From: a virus
Virus record (IMG/VR): IMGVR_UViG_3300025671_000114
Location: 1-46,614 of that record
Strand: one strand, 5' to 3'
Length of the DNA stretch: 46,614 nt
The notes beneath the pieces were generated by a model. It made no database searches, was not told where the DNA came from, and was given only the letters and a program-made list of their open reading frames with translations. Position 1 is the first letter of the stretch. Each line of letters starts with the position of its first letter. Of the stretch, positions 15,156 to 22,612 are shown piece by piece. Both the position numbers and the translations under genes were made by a program.

Positions 15156-16511
15156 TTAACGTGTTTCTCTCCACTGAATAGTATTAAAGACATCTGTTGT
15201 TGTATTAGTGTCTAGGTTCTGAACAATAACAACAAAAATATTACTATCATTCGAATCAATATTTTGTGCAATATAAGATCTTCTAGCTGTGGTTGGATTA
15301 AATGAAACTTGAGCAGATGCTTGTTTACCTGATGGATTATTAGCAGCAATCAAAGTTGCCTGTCTCAAATCTCCACCAGTTGTTGTGAAGTTAGTCCCTA
15401 CAGTGACATTATACTCAACTGCTGAATCATCATCAGCACTTACCCAACTTCCACCAGTGATATTAGTATTGCTTGGAACTCTCCAAACTTCAATTCTACA
15501 ATTCGTAGAATCACTTAAACACTCAACCCCAGTTACTCTTACAGTTGTTCTGTTTGGGATTCCTTTGAATGTATCCTTACATCGAATAGCCATGACACAT
15601 TGTCTGCCAGTTGCACCACCAGAAGCAGAGAATGATATTGGACCATTAAAGGCACCAAACTCCACACCAGTCTCAACATATCCACCTTCACTCAATACAG
15701 TGGCACAAATTTGTTCCATTGATGTGATACCAACAGCAGTGTCGGTATTTGCAACTTCGCAACGAATTGGAAGTGAAGGTAAACTCCAATAGACATGTTC
15801 TAGATTATTTGCATGTTGAAACTCATGGAAATAGAAGTTACTTCCGTCTAGAACTAATCCACATCTAAGTCTTCCAACTCCCAACCACTGAAAGTCTGTG
15901 ATGAACAGCTGAGTTTTTGTCCAGTCAACGTCTACTCCAGACTGACCAGTTCCATCTAAAGGATCCAAACTCCAGTTGGATTGATTGACAACGGTGTCAA
16001 CTGCGGTTCCTGTGGTATAAGATCTTCTTACAATAGAAACAGTACCATCTCCAGCCTGTTGGAGAAATACACCATTTCTATCATCAAAATATCCAACCTT
16101 TTTAGTTGTGTTTGTTCTATAATCGATGAAGTTGAAACTTGCCATGGCAAATTGAGATTTACCTGGCATATAATGGTGATACATTCTTGATTGGTGTATC
16201 ACTTGTGAGGTTGAACCAACACCAACTATAAGACCAATCGATGCTGTGTTTGCGTTTGTAACGGTTGTTGATCCAGTACCAATTTTCTTTGTTAATAATT
16301 CAACTTCTTCGCCATAGATGTGAGTATAGTCTGCAAGTGTGTATGGCTCAGATACACGCATTCTACCAAACGCATCATATCCTCCACCACCTACTCCAGT
16401 AGCAACTCCACAGTTTCCAATGTTGCCGTATCTGTCGGCACACATGAAAACTTCATGTAGAGTTCTCTCTTGGTTGAGATAGTCCTGTGTATTCTTATTC
16501 CACTGAGCCAT
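15156..16511 (-). CDS. Virion structural protein, probably tail/fibre-associated
   Basis: This 451-residue protein carries a conserved phage segment, YDAFGRMRVSEPYTLADYTH (45-64), found in many phage structural proteins that begin an adhesin-like or beta-rich domain. No membrane segment or signal peptide is seen. The rest is rich in Thr, Asn, Val and Gly with repeated strand patterns and VGVGSTS-type turns like those in the tail genes. The C-terminal part (about 330-451) resembles a beta-sandwich. It lies four bases after the small 101-residue gene. I assign it to the virion by composition and context and cannot name its place. Confidence 0.75.
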   Translation of the reverse strand: MAQWNKNTQDYLNQERTLHEVFMCADRYGNIGNCGVATGVGGGGYDAFGRMRVSEPYTLADYTHIYGEEVELLTKKIGTGSTTVTNANTASIGLIVGVGSTSQVIHQSRMYHHYMPGKSQFAMASFNFIDYRTNTTKKVGYFDDRNGVFLQQAGDGTVSIVRRSYTTGTAVDTVVNQSNWSLDPLDGTGQSGVDVDWTKTQLFITDFQWLGVGRLRCGLVLDGSNFYFHEFQHANNLEHVYWSLPSLPIRCEVANTDTAVGITSMEQICATVLSEGGYVETGVEFGAFNGPISFSASGGATGRQCVMAIRCKDTFKGIPNRTTVRVTGVECLSDSTNCRIEVWRVPSNTNITGGSWVSADDDSAVEYNVTVGTNFTTTGGDLRQATLIAANNPSGKQASAQVSFNPTTARRSYIAQNIDSNDSNIFVVIVQNLDTNTTTDVFNTIQWRETR

Positions 16512-16514
16512 GAA

Positions 16515-16820
16515 TTATACCCAATCTAGTTTTGCGGGATGATATCTCTTCGCGCTTTTAATATCTAGGTTACTTTCAGTGACGGGGTAAATCTGTTGGA
16601 CCAGGGCTCCAGGATATGAAGACTGAAGATTTTCAGCCAACTGATCCTTTGAAGGCATTCTACCTTTCAGTTCAAGACGATAGAGATTACCTTCCCAGAG
16701 GATATCTGCAACATAACTCTCTTCAACCTGTTGTTCTGGTTGAGAGTTGATATAGAGATTTCCGTTGAAGTCGCCAGAGATGTTTACGTTCTCTGTGAGA
16801 AATTGATTGAAGGATTTCAT
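16515..16820 (-). CDS. 101-residue conserved cyanophage-type protein
   Basis: The N-terminus MKSFNQFLTENVNISGDFNG is a common opening for phage virion-associated proteins. Residues 38-80 form a small alpha/beta unit (GNLYRLELKG, then PSKDQLAENLQSSYPGALVQ). This unit is similar to one in the middle of the next upstream gene product (its residues 379-425), so the two genes probably share a duplicated module. It lies one base from the 652-residue gene and four from the 451-residue one. The function is unknown. Confidence 0.75.
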   Translation of the reverse strand: MKSFNQFLTENVNISGDFNGNLYINSQPEQQVEESYVADILWEGNLYRLELKGRMPSKDQLAENLQSSYPGALVQQIYPVTESNLDIKSAKRYHPAKLDWV

Positions 16821-16821
16821 A

Positions 16822-18780
16822 TCAGCAGTTCCAGGCTCTAAGGGACTTATTGATTCTGCTATCGGGATCGTTAGCAGTTTTGGCGGAAGTCAGTTTCTTC
16901 TTCATGCCTTTCATTCTTGCACAGAATGATGCACGTCTCTTGTTACCGACTTTCTTTGATGGGGCTTTGAGATCACTACCAGGGTTCTCTCTTTCATAAG
17001 ACTTACGACCCTTCTCATTCAATCCACCTGAAGGGTTCTTACCAGACTTTTTTGTCCAGGCAGCTCCCTCAACCATCTCACCTTCAGGTTCGTGTGAGTT
17101 TGCAAGTTTGATGGTTTTTCTAATTCTATTTGCAGAACCCTCGTTTGCTCTCTTAATCTCGTCTGGTGTCATCGCACCAGCTCTTCCTGTAAATCTGTCT
17201 CCCTTATTGTATGCAGTAACAGGAACTGATTGTTCTTTGATACCAGGTCTTACATCACCACCTTGAGTTTTTCTCTTGGGCTTCTGTGGGTTTCTCTTGT
17301 CTGCGGCAGGACCGTCAGGAAGAACTTCCTCAACGAATGGCTTCTCTGGTCCTTTCAGTCCAGTCTTGTCAACACCAAACTTATATTTTGCAGCACCAGT
17401 TGGTTTTGGTTTTGGTTTGGTTGCGGAGTCAGGAATTGTATCACCAACTTTGTATTGAGCACCCTCAGCAACTCTAATGGTTGGTTTGGTTGGATCAACA
17501 GTTGCAGGAACTGCCATCATGACAACTGCATCTGGATAGATCTTTTGGACCTGAGCCTCAACTTCCTTACGGTTGGGGAACTTGATGGTTGGGAAGAACA
17601 GTTGGAGATAGAAGATTTTTCCTCTAAATCTCAGGGTAACTGCAACAGTTTGACCCAGTTCGTTATATCTTTGAACCTTCTCTTGGATTTCTACTTCTTC
17701 GTTAGCCTTCTTAAGACCACTCTTAACAACCTGACCACCAAGTTTCTTTTTATCTACGATATCCTGTAAGAGTTGGTCTGGAGTTTTTCCATACTTAGAT
17801 GCATCAATCTGTTCTTTGACACAGTTAGGGACCATCTTGTCTCCCTTCTTCTTCATACCCTTCTGGGTATAACCAACCCAACACTTCTCTACAAGGCTCT
17901 TGTGGTAGTCCTGATTGAACTCAAACTCATATCCTTCTTTTTTGTTTCCCCAGTTGGCAGCACCTTTCTTACGACACTTAACCAGAGCACCTGAGGCATA
18001 AGCAGAAGGCCATACAGAATAACGAGACTTAACCTTATGGTAACAAGCGTCTTTTTCACCACTTCCTTTACCTTTCTTGTCCTTTGCTTCAGTCATCGCC
18101 TCAATGTCATACTCAGGAGAACAGACACAAGGGTTTTGTCCGCATCTGGGGCAGTTGGTTGCTTGCATGGGTTCTGGTTTGATAATGTCTTGAATAGTCG
18201 CAAAAGTGTTGCCGTAGGCATCAAGGAGTTCGATCTCTTCTTTCTTCGTCTTTCTGTCAGTCTTCACCATGGTTGGTGCGGCTGCACCAGACTTCTTCTG
18301 TTGACCAGGATCTTCACGTCTCTTTGCGGCAGCCGCAGCAAGTCTTTCTTTTTTAGACATACTGGCTCTCTTTGCAGAAGAGACACACTTTGGAATACCT
18401 TCACCTGGTTTGTCACTGGCACAAGAATCACCAGTCACCACGTTGACCCAACCTTTCTTACCGTCCTTTGATTTGGACTTACCAAACCAATCGCGGAGAC
18501 CTTCTTCGGCATGATATTCACCGACCGCAGACATATTGTGATGGGTCTTACTGATTTTATCTTGCATCCAAGCAGGAATATCCTTTTCCTTGGATCCAAG
18601 TTTCTTCTTCAGTTTTCTCACGTTGTCCTCAATATTTTTCAATTGGGACTGAGCCATGGCGACTTCGTGGTCTTTCGCCTCTTTCATTTTTTTCTTGCGG
18701 CCTTGACAATGAGCTCTTTGAGAAAACCCTTTTGGGCTATCACAGTTGATTGACTTTTTGTATTTTGCCGACCAACCCAT
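16822..18780 (-). CDS. Mosaic Lys/Cys-rich protein built from several small phage modules
   Basis: This 652-residue, strongly basic protein strings together short modules that I know as separate small proteins in phages and giant viruses. They are NCDSPKGFSQRAHCQGRKKK (12-31), TGDSCASDKPGEGIPKCVSS with a basic helix (about 111-157), CPRCGQNPCVC (210-220) and KVKSRYSVWPSAYASGALVK with GAANWG (245-278). CWVGYTQKGMKKKGDKMVPN (300-319), the alpha/beta unit shared with the 101-residue neighbour (379-425) and a DUF6321-type C-terminus ending RAWNC (575-652) follow. I use the ATG at 18780, not a TTG nine bases upstream. DNA binding or internal virion packing is plausible but unproven. A CTAAATA-type site lies 21 bases upstream. 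Confidence 0.8.
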   Translation of the reverse strand: MGWSAKYKKSINCDSPKGFSQRAHCQGRKKKMKEAKDHEVAMAQSQLKNIEDNVRKLKKKLGSKEKDIPAWMQDKISKTHHNMSAVGEYHAEEGLRDWFGKSKSKDGKKGWVNVVTGDSCASDKPGEGIPKCVSSAKRASMSKKERLAAAAAKRREDPGQQKKSGAAAPTMVKTDRKTKKEEIELLDAYGNTFATIQDIIKPEPMQATNCPRCGQNPCVCSPEYDIEAMTEAKDKKGKGSGEKDACYHKVKSRYSVWPSAYASGALVKCRKKGAANWGNKKEGYEFEFNQDYHKSLVEKCWVGYTQKGMKKKGDKMVPNCVKEQIDASKYGKTPDQLLQDIVDKKKLGGQVVKSGLKKANEEVEIQEKVQRYNELGQTVAVTLRFRGKIFYLQLFFPTIKFPNRKEVEAQVQKIYPDAVVMMAVPATVDPTKPTIRVAEGAQYKVGDTIPDSATKPKPKPTGAAKYKFGVDKTGLKGPEKPFVEEVLPDGPAADKRNPQKPKRKTQGGDVRPGIKEQSVPVTAYNKGDRFTGRAGAMTPDEIKRANEGSANRIRKTIKLANSHEPEGEMVEGAAWTKKSGKNPSGGLNEKGRKSYERENPGSDLKAPSKKVGNKRRASFCARMKGMKKKLTSAKTANDPDSRINKSLRAWNC

Positions 18781-18801
18781 TACAGACAAGAACTCTTTTT
18801 A

Positions 18802-18809
18802 TTATTTAG
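18802..18809 (-). promoter_or_regulatory. Late-promoter-like CTAAATAA, leftward
   Basis: Read on the minus strand, CTAAATAA sits 21 bases upstream of the 652-residue gene's ATG. It is paired back to back with a plus-strand CTAAATA 12 bases away. Confidence 0.5.
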
Positions 18810-18821
18810 AAGTTGAGAAAA

Positions 18822-18828
18822 CTAAATA
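18822..18828 (+). promoter_or_regulatory. Late-promoter-like CTAAATA, rightward
   Basis: CTAAATACT on the plus strand lies 26 bases before the ATG at 18855. It is the only candidate for driving the three plus-strand secreted-protein genes. Confidence 0.5.
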
Positions 18829-18854
18829 CTTGCAGTCTAATGTGGTCTTCTTAG

Positions 18855-19343
18855 ATGAAAAGAGCATTGTTTGCCCTTGGAATGATTTTGGTGGCGGCAC
18901 CCGCACATGCCGATATTTCTCACAAGTTGTCAACCAGTGTTCAACTGACCGTTGATGCTGCAGCCTCTCAAGCAACCCGTATTGGCAGCACATATTCGGT
19001 TTCTGGAAACAACATTACCCCATCAACTGTAGGAGGGCTTGGATCCCTCACATCAGGAACTGCGGTTGGATACACACCAACTGCATATGGTCTCACAACA
19101 GACGGTAGTGCCTATACATTCAGTGAATCATTCATTGAAGGAGACGCAGTGCCTTCGGGTACAACCGTGTCAAGTGGTGTCATTGGGTCCCTTCCTTCAT
19201 TTGGAACTGTCACCACGACTGCCGGCGGCGTGGCTGGGTCTCTCGCTGGTACTGTCAATTCTGCTGGCACGATGTCGTTGACTGCTGGTGGTGCTGGTAC
19301 TTCAGCCACAGGACAATTTGTTAGTGAGATTACGGTTAAATAG
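18855..19343 (+). CDS. Exported Ser/Thr/Gly-rich protein A
   Basis: This 162-residue protein starts with a classical Sec signal peptide: MKR, a hydrophobic core (ALFALGMILVAA) and an AHA cleavage site near residue 19. The mature part is low in charge and rich in Gly, Ser, Thr and Val, suggesting a beta structure. The segment AYTFSESFIEGD resembles FQFTESYQGPG in the next gene product, so the two may be distant paralogues. It is the first of three plus-strand genes and is followed by gene B after two bases. Phage virion proteins rarely carry signal peptides, so a role at the host envelope is possible. The function is unknown. Confidence 0.8.
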   Translation: MKRALFALGMILVAAPAHADISHKLSTSVQLTVDAAASQATRIGSTYSVSGNNITPSTVGGLGSLTSGTAVGYTPTAYGLTTDGSAYTFSESFIEGDAVPSGTTVSSGVIGSLPSFGTVTTTAGGVAGSLAGTVNSAGTMSLTAGGAGTSATGQFVSEITVK

Positions 19344-19345
19344 AG

Positions 19346-19819
19346 ATGTCTAGATTGCATGAGGCGATTTGTCTTGGTGTAATCCTTGGAGTTGTACATG
19401 GGACTGTTCAATCCGCATCAGCAGTCCCATTAGTACCCAACTTCACGCAGGGTTCTATGACGAGTCACACGGAGACGACCTCTACAGTGACTGAAACGAT
19501 TAACTCAATAGATTATTCAACAGGATGGCAATACACAGTAACGGGCACCAACGTAAACTACAGTGGATCGACACTGAGTCCATCAGCCAACACAAATACA
19601 GTAACCACGAATCCGCTAGGAGGAGTAAGTGGATCGGTTATTTCGTCAACAAGTTCTCTAAATCTAGGAACAAAGGGGAATTACACAATTTCAACGCCAG
19701 GAGCATCCTTTCAGTTCACAGAGTCTTATCAAGGACCTGGCATGACGAATCAAACGATAATCCAACGAACGACAGAAATTCGTTCGGTCACAGATACAAC
19801 AAGTGTCTTCACAGAATAA
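19346..19819 (+). CDS. Exported Ser/Thr-rich protein B
   Basis: This 157-residue protein has an N-terminal hydrophobic segment (about 8-25, ICLGVILGVVHGTVQSASA) with a plausible signal-peptidase site after ASA. The mature part is almost free of charge and very rich in Thr, Ser, Asn and Gly. It includes FTESYQGPG and a Thr-rich end (TEIRSVTDTTSVFTE). It begins two bases after gene A and its stop lies where gene C must begin. It may share an ancestor with gene A. No family is recognised. Confidence 0.78.
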   Translation: MSRLHEAICLGVILGVVHGTVQSASAVPLVPNFTQGSMTSHTETTSTVTETINSIDYSTGWQYTVTGTNVNYSGSTLSPSANTNTVTTNPLGGVSGSVISSTSSLNLGTKGNYTISTPGASFQFTESYQGPGMTNQTIIQRTTEIRSVTDTTSVFTE

Positions 19820-19821
19820 CT

Positions 19822-20589
19822 TTGAGCCTTGCTCTCGGTGTCTTCGTGACCCCTGCATCTGCTCTTGCAGAGACGGTAGGGGGAGTATCAGCGACAGCAT
19901 CACCGATTGCGAACAGTACAGGCTCAGTCACAAACCAAGCAATTCAAGTTCTTCAAGGTCCGTACATAACAAACCAGTACGGGGACGGAATCAGTTGTCA
20001 GGGCCCGACTCTTAACGTAACCCCCTTTGTAACAGGTAGTGGATCATATCAAAAACCATATGAACCGTATTACATGGATCCTGTATATGATATGCGTGAC
20101 CTCAATGATGATGGGTCTTTGGATAATCCTGGCAACATTCTTTACCATGTACCCACCAGAACGGGTCAAAAGGATAACTACAACCTCTCAGTCGGTGTCA
20201 GTGCCACATGGAGTAAACCACTAGACAAGAAACAACAAGACTTATGTAAGAAGGCAGCTGAAAATCACAACGCACTAAGGGAACAAATTCTGGCCAATCG
20301 CAGACTTGAGTTTGAACTTACCAGACTTTCAAAATGTGGCGAAATGAAAAAATCTGGTATAAGTTTCCATCCCAAAAGTCCGTATTATGCTGTTTGTGCT
20401 GATGTTGTAGTGCAAAATGTGGATACCGTTCCTTCACACAGACATACTATTTCCCCTTCAACAGTTTCCTCATCATCGCCTTCGCATGGTTCGTCTCACT
20501 CTGCTCGCGCCTCCGCTCTTGGAGGGACAGTACGACTTCCGGCTTCCCCCGCATCTTCGACACCTTCTTCACAACCTTCTTCACGGTAG
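19822..20589 (+). CDS. Exported protein C with Ca-loop-like motif; start uncertain
   Basis: The open frame runs on from gene B in another phase. A signal peptide (SLALGVFVTPASALA) begins at the TTG at 19822, two bases after the gene B stop. ATA at 19816 or a frameshift from gene B are alternatives, and no good ATG exists. The mature part has GPYITNQYGDGISCQGPTLN and a DLNDDGSLD loop that fits an EF-hand/dockerin-type calcium site. A strand-rich region YNLSVGVSATWSKPLDKKQQ and a helical Cys-containing segment follow. The last 48 codons overlap the opposite-strand gene ending at 20447 and are low-complexity Ser/Pro. The function is unknown. Confidence 0.7.
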   Translation: MSLALGVFVTPASALAETVGGVSATASPIANSTGSVTNQAIQVLQGPYITNQYGDGISCQGPTLNVTPFVTGSGSYQKPYEPYYMDPVYDMRDLNDDGSLDNPGNILYHVPTRTGQKDNYNLSVGVSATWSKPLDKKQQDLCKKAAENHNALREQILANRRLEFELTRLSKCGEMKKSGISFHPKSPYYAVCADVVVQNVDTVPSHRHTISPSTVSSSSPSHGSSHSARASALGGTVRLPASPASSTPSSQPSSR

Positions 20590-21109
20590 GTTTAACTAAC
20601 TTCAATAATAAATCAGCTAAGGGTTTTGCAAGAAGTGCAGATGTTGTCGCAATCAGTGCAATTGATGCAGTTGTTGTCACCGCAGCAGGTTCTGGGAGAT
20701 ACTTTTGTGTCCAGGGTATCTCAGGTTCTACGGTCGGGGGAGCCTCCTCTTTGGTCACAGATGCTGTGGATGGTGGGAGCGCCTGCGGTAGTTGTTGGAT
20801 TACCTCTTTTTGTTTTTCTTCTTTGTTTTTTGGCAGACCTGCTGGACGGGTAGGTGTGAATTGTTGTGGTTCAAAATTCAAAGGTTCATAACTTGGAATT
20901 CGACCATCACACTGGATTATCTTCTGGTCATCTTCAACCGCATCAACATTTTCCACACATCCAGGATAAGAGACAATGGGTTTCTGGAGATATGTGGTAA
21001 TTGGTGGAGTAGGAACCAGAACTCTAGGTGTATCTAGATTAAAAATGGGATTCGGTTTGATTTCACGGATGTTGATATCACGAACCCCAATATCAGGAAC
21101 TTCGGGCAT
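20447..21109 (-). CDS. Proline-rich membrane-associated protein
   Basis: This 220-residue protein starts at the ATG at 21109, which shares a base with the upstream stop (TAATG); a TTG 15 bases earlier is less likely. The N-terminal half is Pro-rich with two Cys residues (MPEVPDIGVRDINIREIKPN...). Residues about 142-170 are hydrophobic (ASIALIATTSALLAKPLADL) and the C-terminus is strongly basic (KKVVKKVSK, ERRREQ, MMRKLLKGK). The layout suggests a membrane anchor with a basic cytoplasmic tail. Its last 143 bases overlap gene C on the other strand. It is likely part of the membrane cluster at 20447-22612. The function is unknown. Confidence 0.75.
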   Translation of the reverse strand: MPEVPDIGVRDINIREIKPNPIFNLDTPRVLVPTPPITTYLQKPIVSYPGCVENVDAVEDDQKIIQCDGRIPSYEPLNFEPQQFTPTRPAGLPKNKEEKQKEVIQQLPQALPPSTASVTKEEAPPTVEPEIPWTQKYLPEPAAVTTTASIALIATTSALLAKPLADLLLKLVKPTVKKVVKKVSKMRGKPEVVLSLQERRREQSETNHAKAMMRKLLKGK

Positions 21110-21720
21110 TAAGTGTCCTCGCAATCTTTAACCATTGTGGCGATATCGCCACCGACATCGGCCCCCTTATCTTGTGCGAACATTGCTACCCACCCAGCAG
21201 CAAGCCAACCAACATAAGGAATACCAGTGAACCAAGGAGCGGCTGCGGCACCTACACTAGCGCCCACCATTCTCCCTGCATTTTCGCCACCACCTTCCGC
21301 CTTGATACACTCTATCTTTTTGGCAGTCAACTTTCCCAGCTCACCTCCTTGGAGATGTTTTGCTCCATCCATAGTGTATTCTTGTTGTTGAATGATATTG
21401 GTCTTTCCACCAATACCAAAGAACCCGTTCTTTTTATCGATAACTTTAGAAGTTCCCATTACTAAGGGATCATTAGAACGATATTGAATACGATATCCAT
21501 CTTTTCTAGCATCCACTTGATATGATGTATAATTACCAACTGGTAAATTGAAGATGGGAAGTTGTTGTCTATTCAGTAGATGTCCAAGAATGCCGAGATG
21601 TGCAACACCAAATACGGTGGCAACACTAAGGGCTGCCCACTTGAACATTGGTTTGCGTTGTTCACTATTATTCACTTGTTTGGCGGATTGTTCATTTTGA
21701 ACTTTTAAATTCCATGCCAT
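21109..21720 (-). CDS. Membrane protein with glycine-rich C-terminus
   Basis: This 203-residue protein has a cytoplasmic polar N-terminus and a membrane segment at about 27-49 (WAALSVATVFGVAHLGILGH). A soluble beta-like domain follows, with a Cys near 140. A hydrophobic Gly/Ala region comes after it (about 148-185, GRMVGASVGAAAAPWFTGIP) and looks like a glycine-zipper membrane segment. The end has a second Cys in VKDCEDT. It lies between two membrane genes, with a six-base gap upstream and a one-base overlap downstream. Envelope or lysis-related action is possible, but I recognise no family. Confidence 0.75.
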   Translation of the reverse strand: MAWNLKVQNEQSAKQVNNSEQRKPMFKWAALSVATVFGVAHLGILGHLLNRQQLPIFNLPVGNYTSYQVDARKDGYRIQYRSNDPLVMGTSKVIDKKNGFFGIGGKTNIIQQQEYTMDGAKHLQGGELGKLTAKKIECIKAEGGGENAGRMVGASVGAAAAPWFTGIPYVGWLAAGWVAMFAQDKGADVGGDIATMVKDCEDT

Positions 21721-21725
21721 TTTCC

Positions 21726-21971
21726 TTAGGGGATAGGAAGTCCTGTTTTAGTTGGAATTGCAGGACCAGTTACTTTAGGCATTTCTGGCATTGCAGATTT
21801 AATCAATCCAGGTAGTGCTTTAGTTACATTTTCAGTAACTACTTCTACGGCTTTTTCTCTTGCTTCTTCAATTAATACATCTTTTTGGAAATACAAATAT
21901 GCAGCACCACCAATAATGGATGCAGATGTCAATCCTGACAATAAAGCGATAAGATTAATTAGTTTTTGCAT
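21726..21971 (-). CDS. 81-residue single-pass membrane protein
   Basis: From the ATG at 21971, MQKLINLIALLSGLTSASII continues into GGAAYLYF, one membrane helix (about 5-28). A charged helix follows (about 30-55, EEAREKAVEVVTENVTKALP), then a Pro-rich tail. A TTG start 12 bases upstream is open but unnecessary. The layout of N-terminal anchor, helix and proline-rich tail resembles i-spanin-like or virion-neck small proteins, without a diagnostic motif. Confidence 0.75.
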   Translation of the reverse strand: MQKLINLIALLSGLTSASIIGGAAYLYFQKDVLIEEAREKAVEVVTENVTKALPGLIKSAMPEMPKVTGPAIPTKTGLPIP

Positions 21972-21972
21972 G

Positions 21973-22137
21973 TTATTGACCAAGTAGTTTGATCTTATTA
22001 TCTAGGTCATGCAGCTCAGAATAATATTCACAAGGATACTCCATTGCGATTGGTTCATTATGAAGCATAATATCTGTGCGGCAGTATCCATTGCCGATTT
22101 CCACATGACCAATAATAAACATCGTTAAAAACATCAT
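21973..22137 (-). CDS. 54-residue small protein with hydrophobic N-terminus
   Basis: This frame encodes MMFLTMFIIGHVEIGNGYCR, then TDIMLHNEPIAMEYPCEYYS and a polar helix. It fills the 170-base gap between the membrane genes, starting four bases after the upstream stop and ending one base before the next ATG. The very short hydrophobic N-terminus and the two Cys residues suggest an exported or membrane-tethered peptide. No family is recognised. Tight packing with its neighbours is the main support. Confidence 0.65.
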   Translation of the reverse strand: MMFLTMFIIGHVEIGNGYCRTDIMLHNEPIAMEYPCEYYSELHDLDNKIKLLGQ

Positions 22138-22141
22138 GGTA

Positions 22142-22612
22142 TTAGACCGTAGGCATTACAGGTGGTTCGCCGTCCTTCTTAGGGGCAGCAGTTGCAATCT
22201 GAAGAGGTGCTTGCTCAATACGAATGGTTTGAGCAGGTGCTGTCTGTGCTGCAGCAGCAATCAGTTTCTCTAAGTCTGCTTTGGAAACTCCACCAGCACC
22301 ACCCATCTTCATTGTACCATCACCAGACTTCTTCGCAGTCTGAACACCAAATGTTGCTAGAACCCCAGTGAAAACAGATGCAATGAAAGTAGGATCAAGT
22401 TTCTGCTCAGGAATACCAAGTGCAGCAGGAAGTTTAATGTAAGCAAGAGTCAAAATACCACCAGACCAGACAAGGATACCAAGTCTGACCATAGTGCTGA
22501 TTGCTTCCAACTGACCTTCATGGTCGTCGGCAGCTGATTTTATTTTACCAAATAAACCTTTCTTCTTGTTTTCTGGTTTTTCTTCCAGAACTTCTTTCCT
22601 TTCTTCAGTCAT
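22142..22612 (-). CDS. Two-helix membrane protein, holin-like
   Basis: This 156-residue protein has a charged cytoplasmic N-terminus (MTEERKEVLEEKPENKKKGL). Two membrane helices (about 43-60 and 75-93) are joined by a short loop with LPAALGIPEQ. An Ala/Gln/Pro-rich tail follows, with a helix at 109-125. The two-helix hairpin near the N-terminus is class II holin-like, but the long tail is unusual. It overlaps the gp16 stop by eight bases. Holin action is an inference from topology only. No endolysin gene is in the window to support a lysis cassette. Confidence 0.75.
   Translation of the reverse strand: MTEERKEVLEEKPENKKKGLFGKIKSAADDHEGQLEAISTMVRLGILVWSGGILTLAYIKLPAALGIPEQKLDPTFIASVFTGVLATFGVQTAKKSGDGTMKMGGAGGVSKADLEKLIAAAAQTAPAQTIRIEQAPLQIATAAPKKDGEPPVMPTV

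Noticed and set aside
19112-19411. Minus-strand open frame of 99 codons opposite exported genes A and B
   Set aside because: It is antisense to two signal-peptide genes, Pro/Val/Thr-rich and without any family pattern.
19525-19821. N-terminal extension of gene C by about 100 codons
   Set aside because: It lies entirely inside gene B in another frame and would bury the signal peptide in mid-protein.
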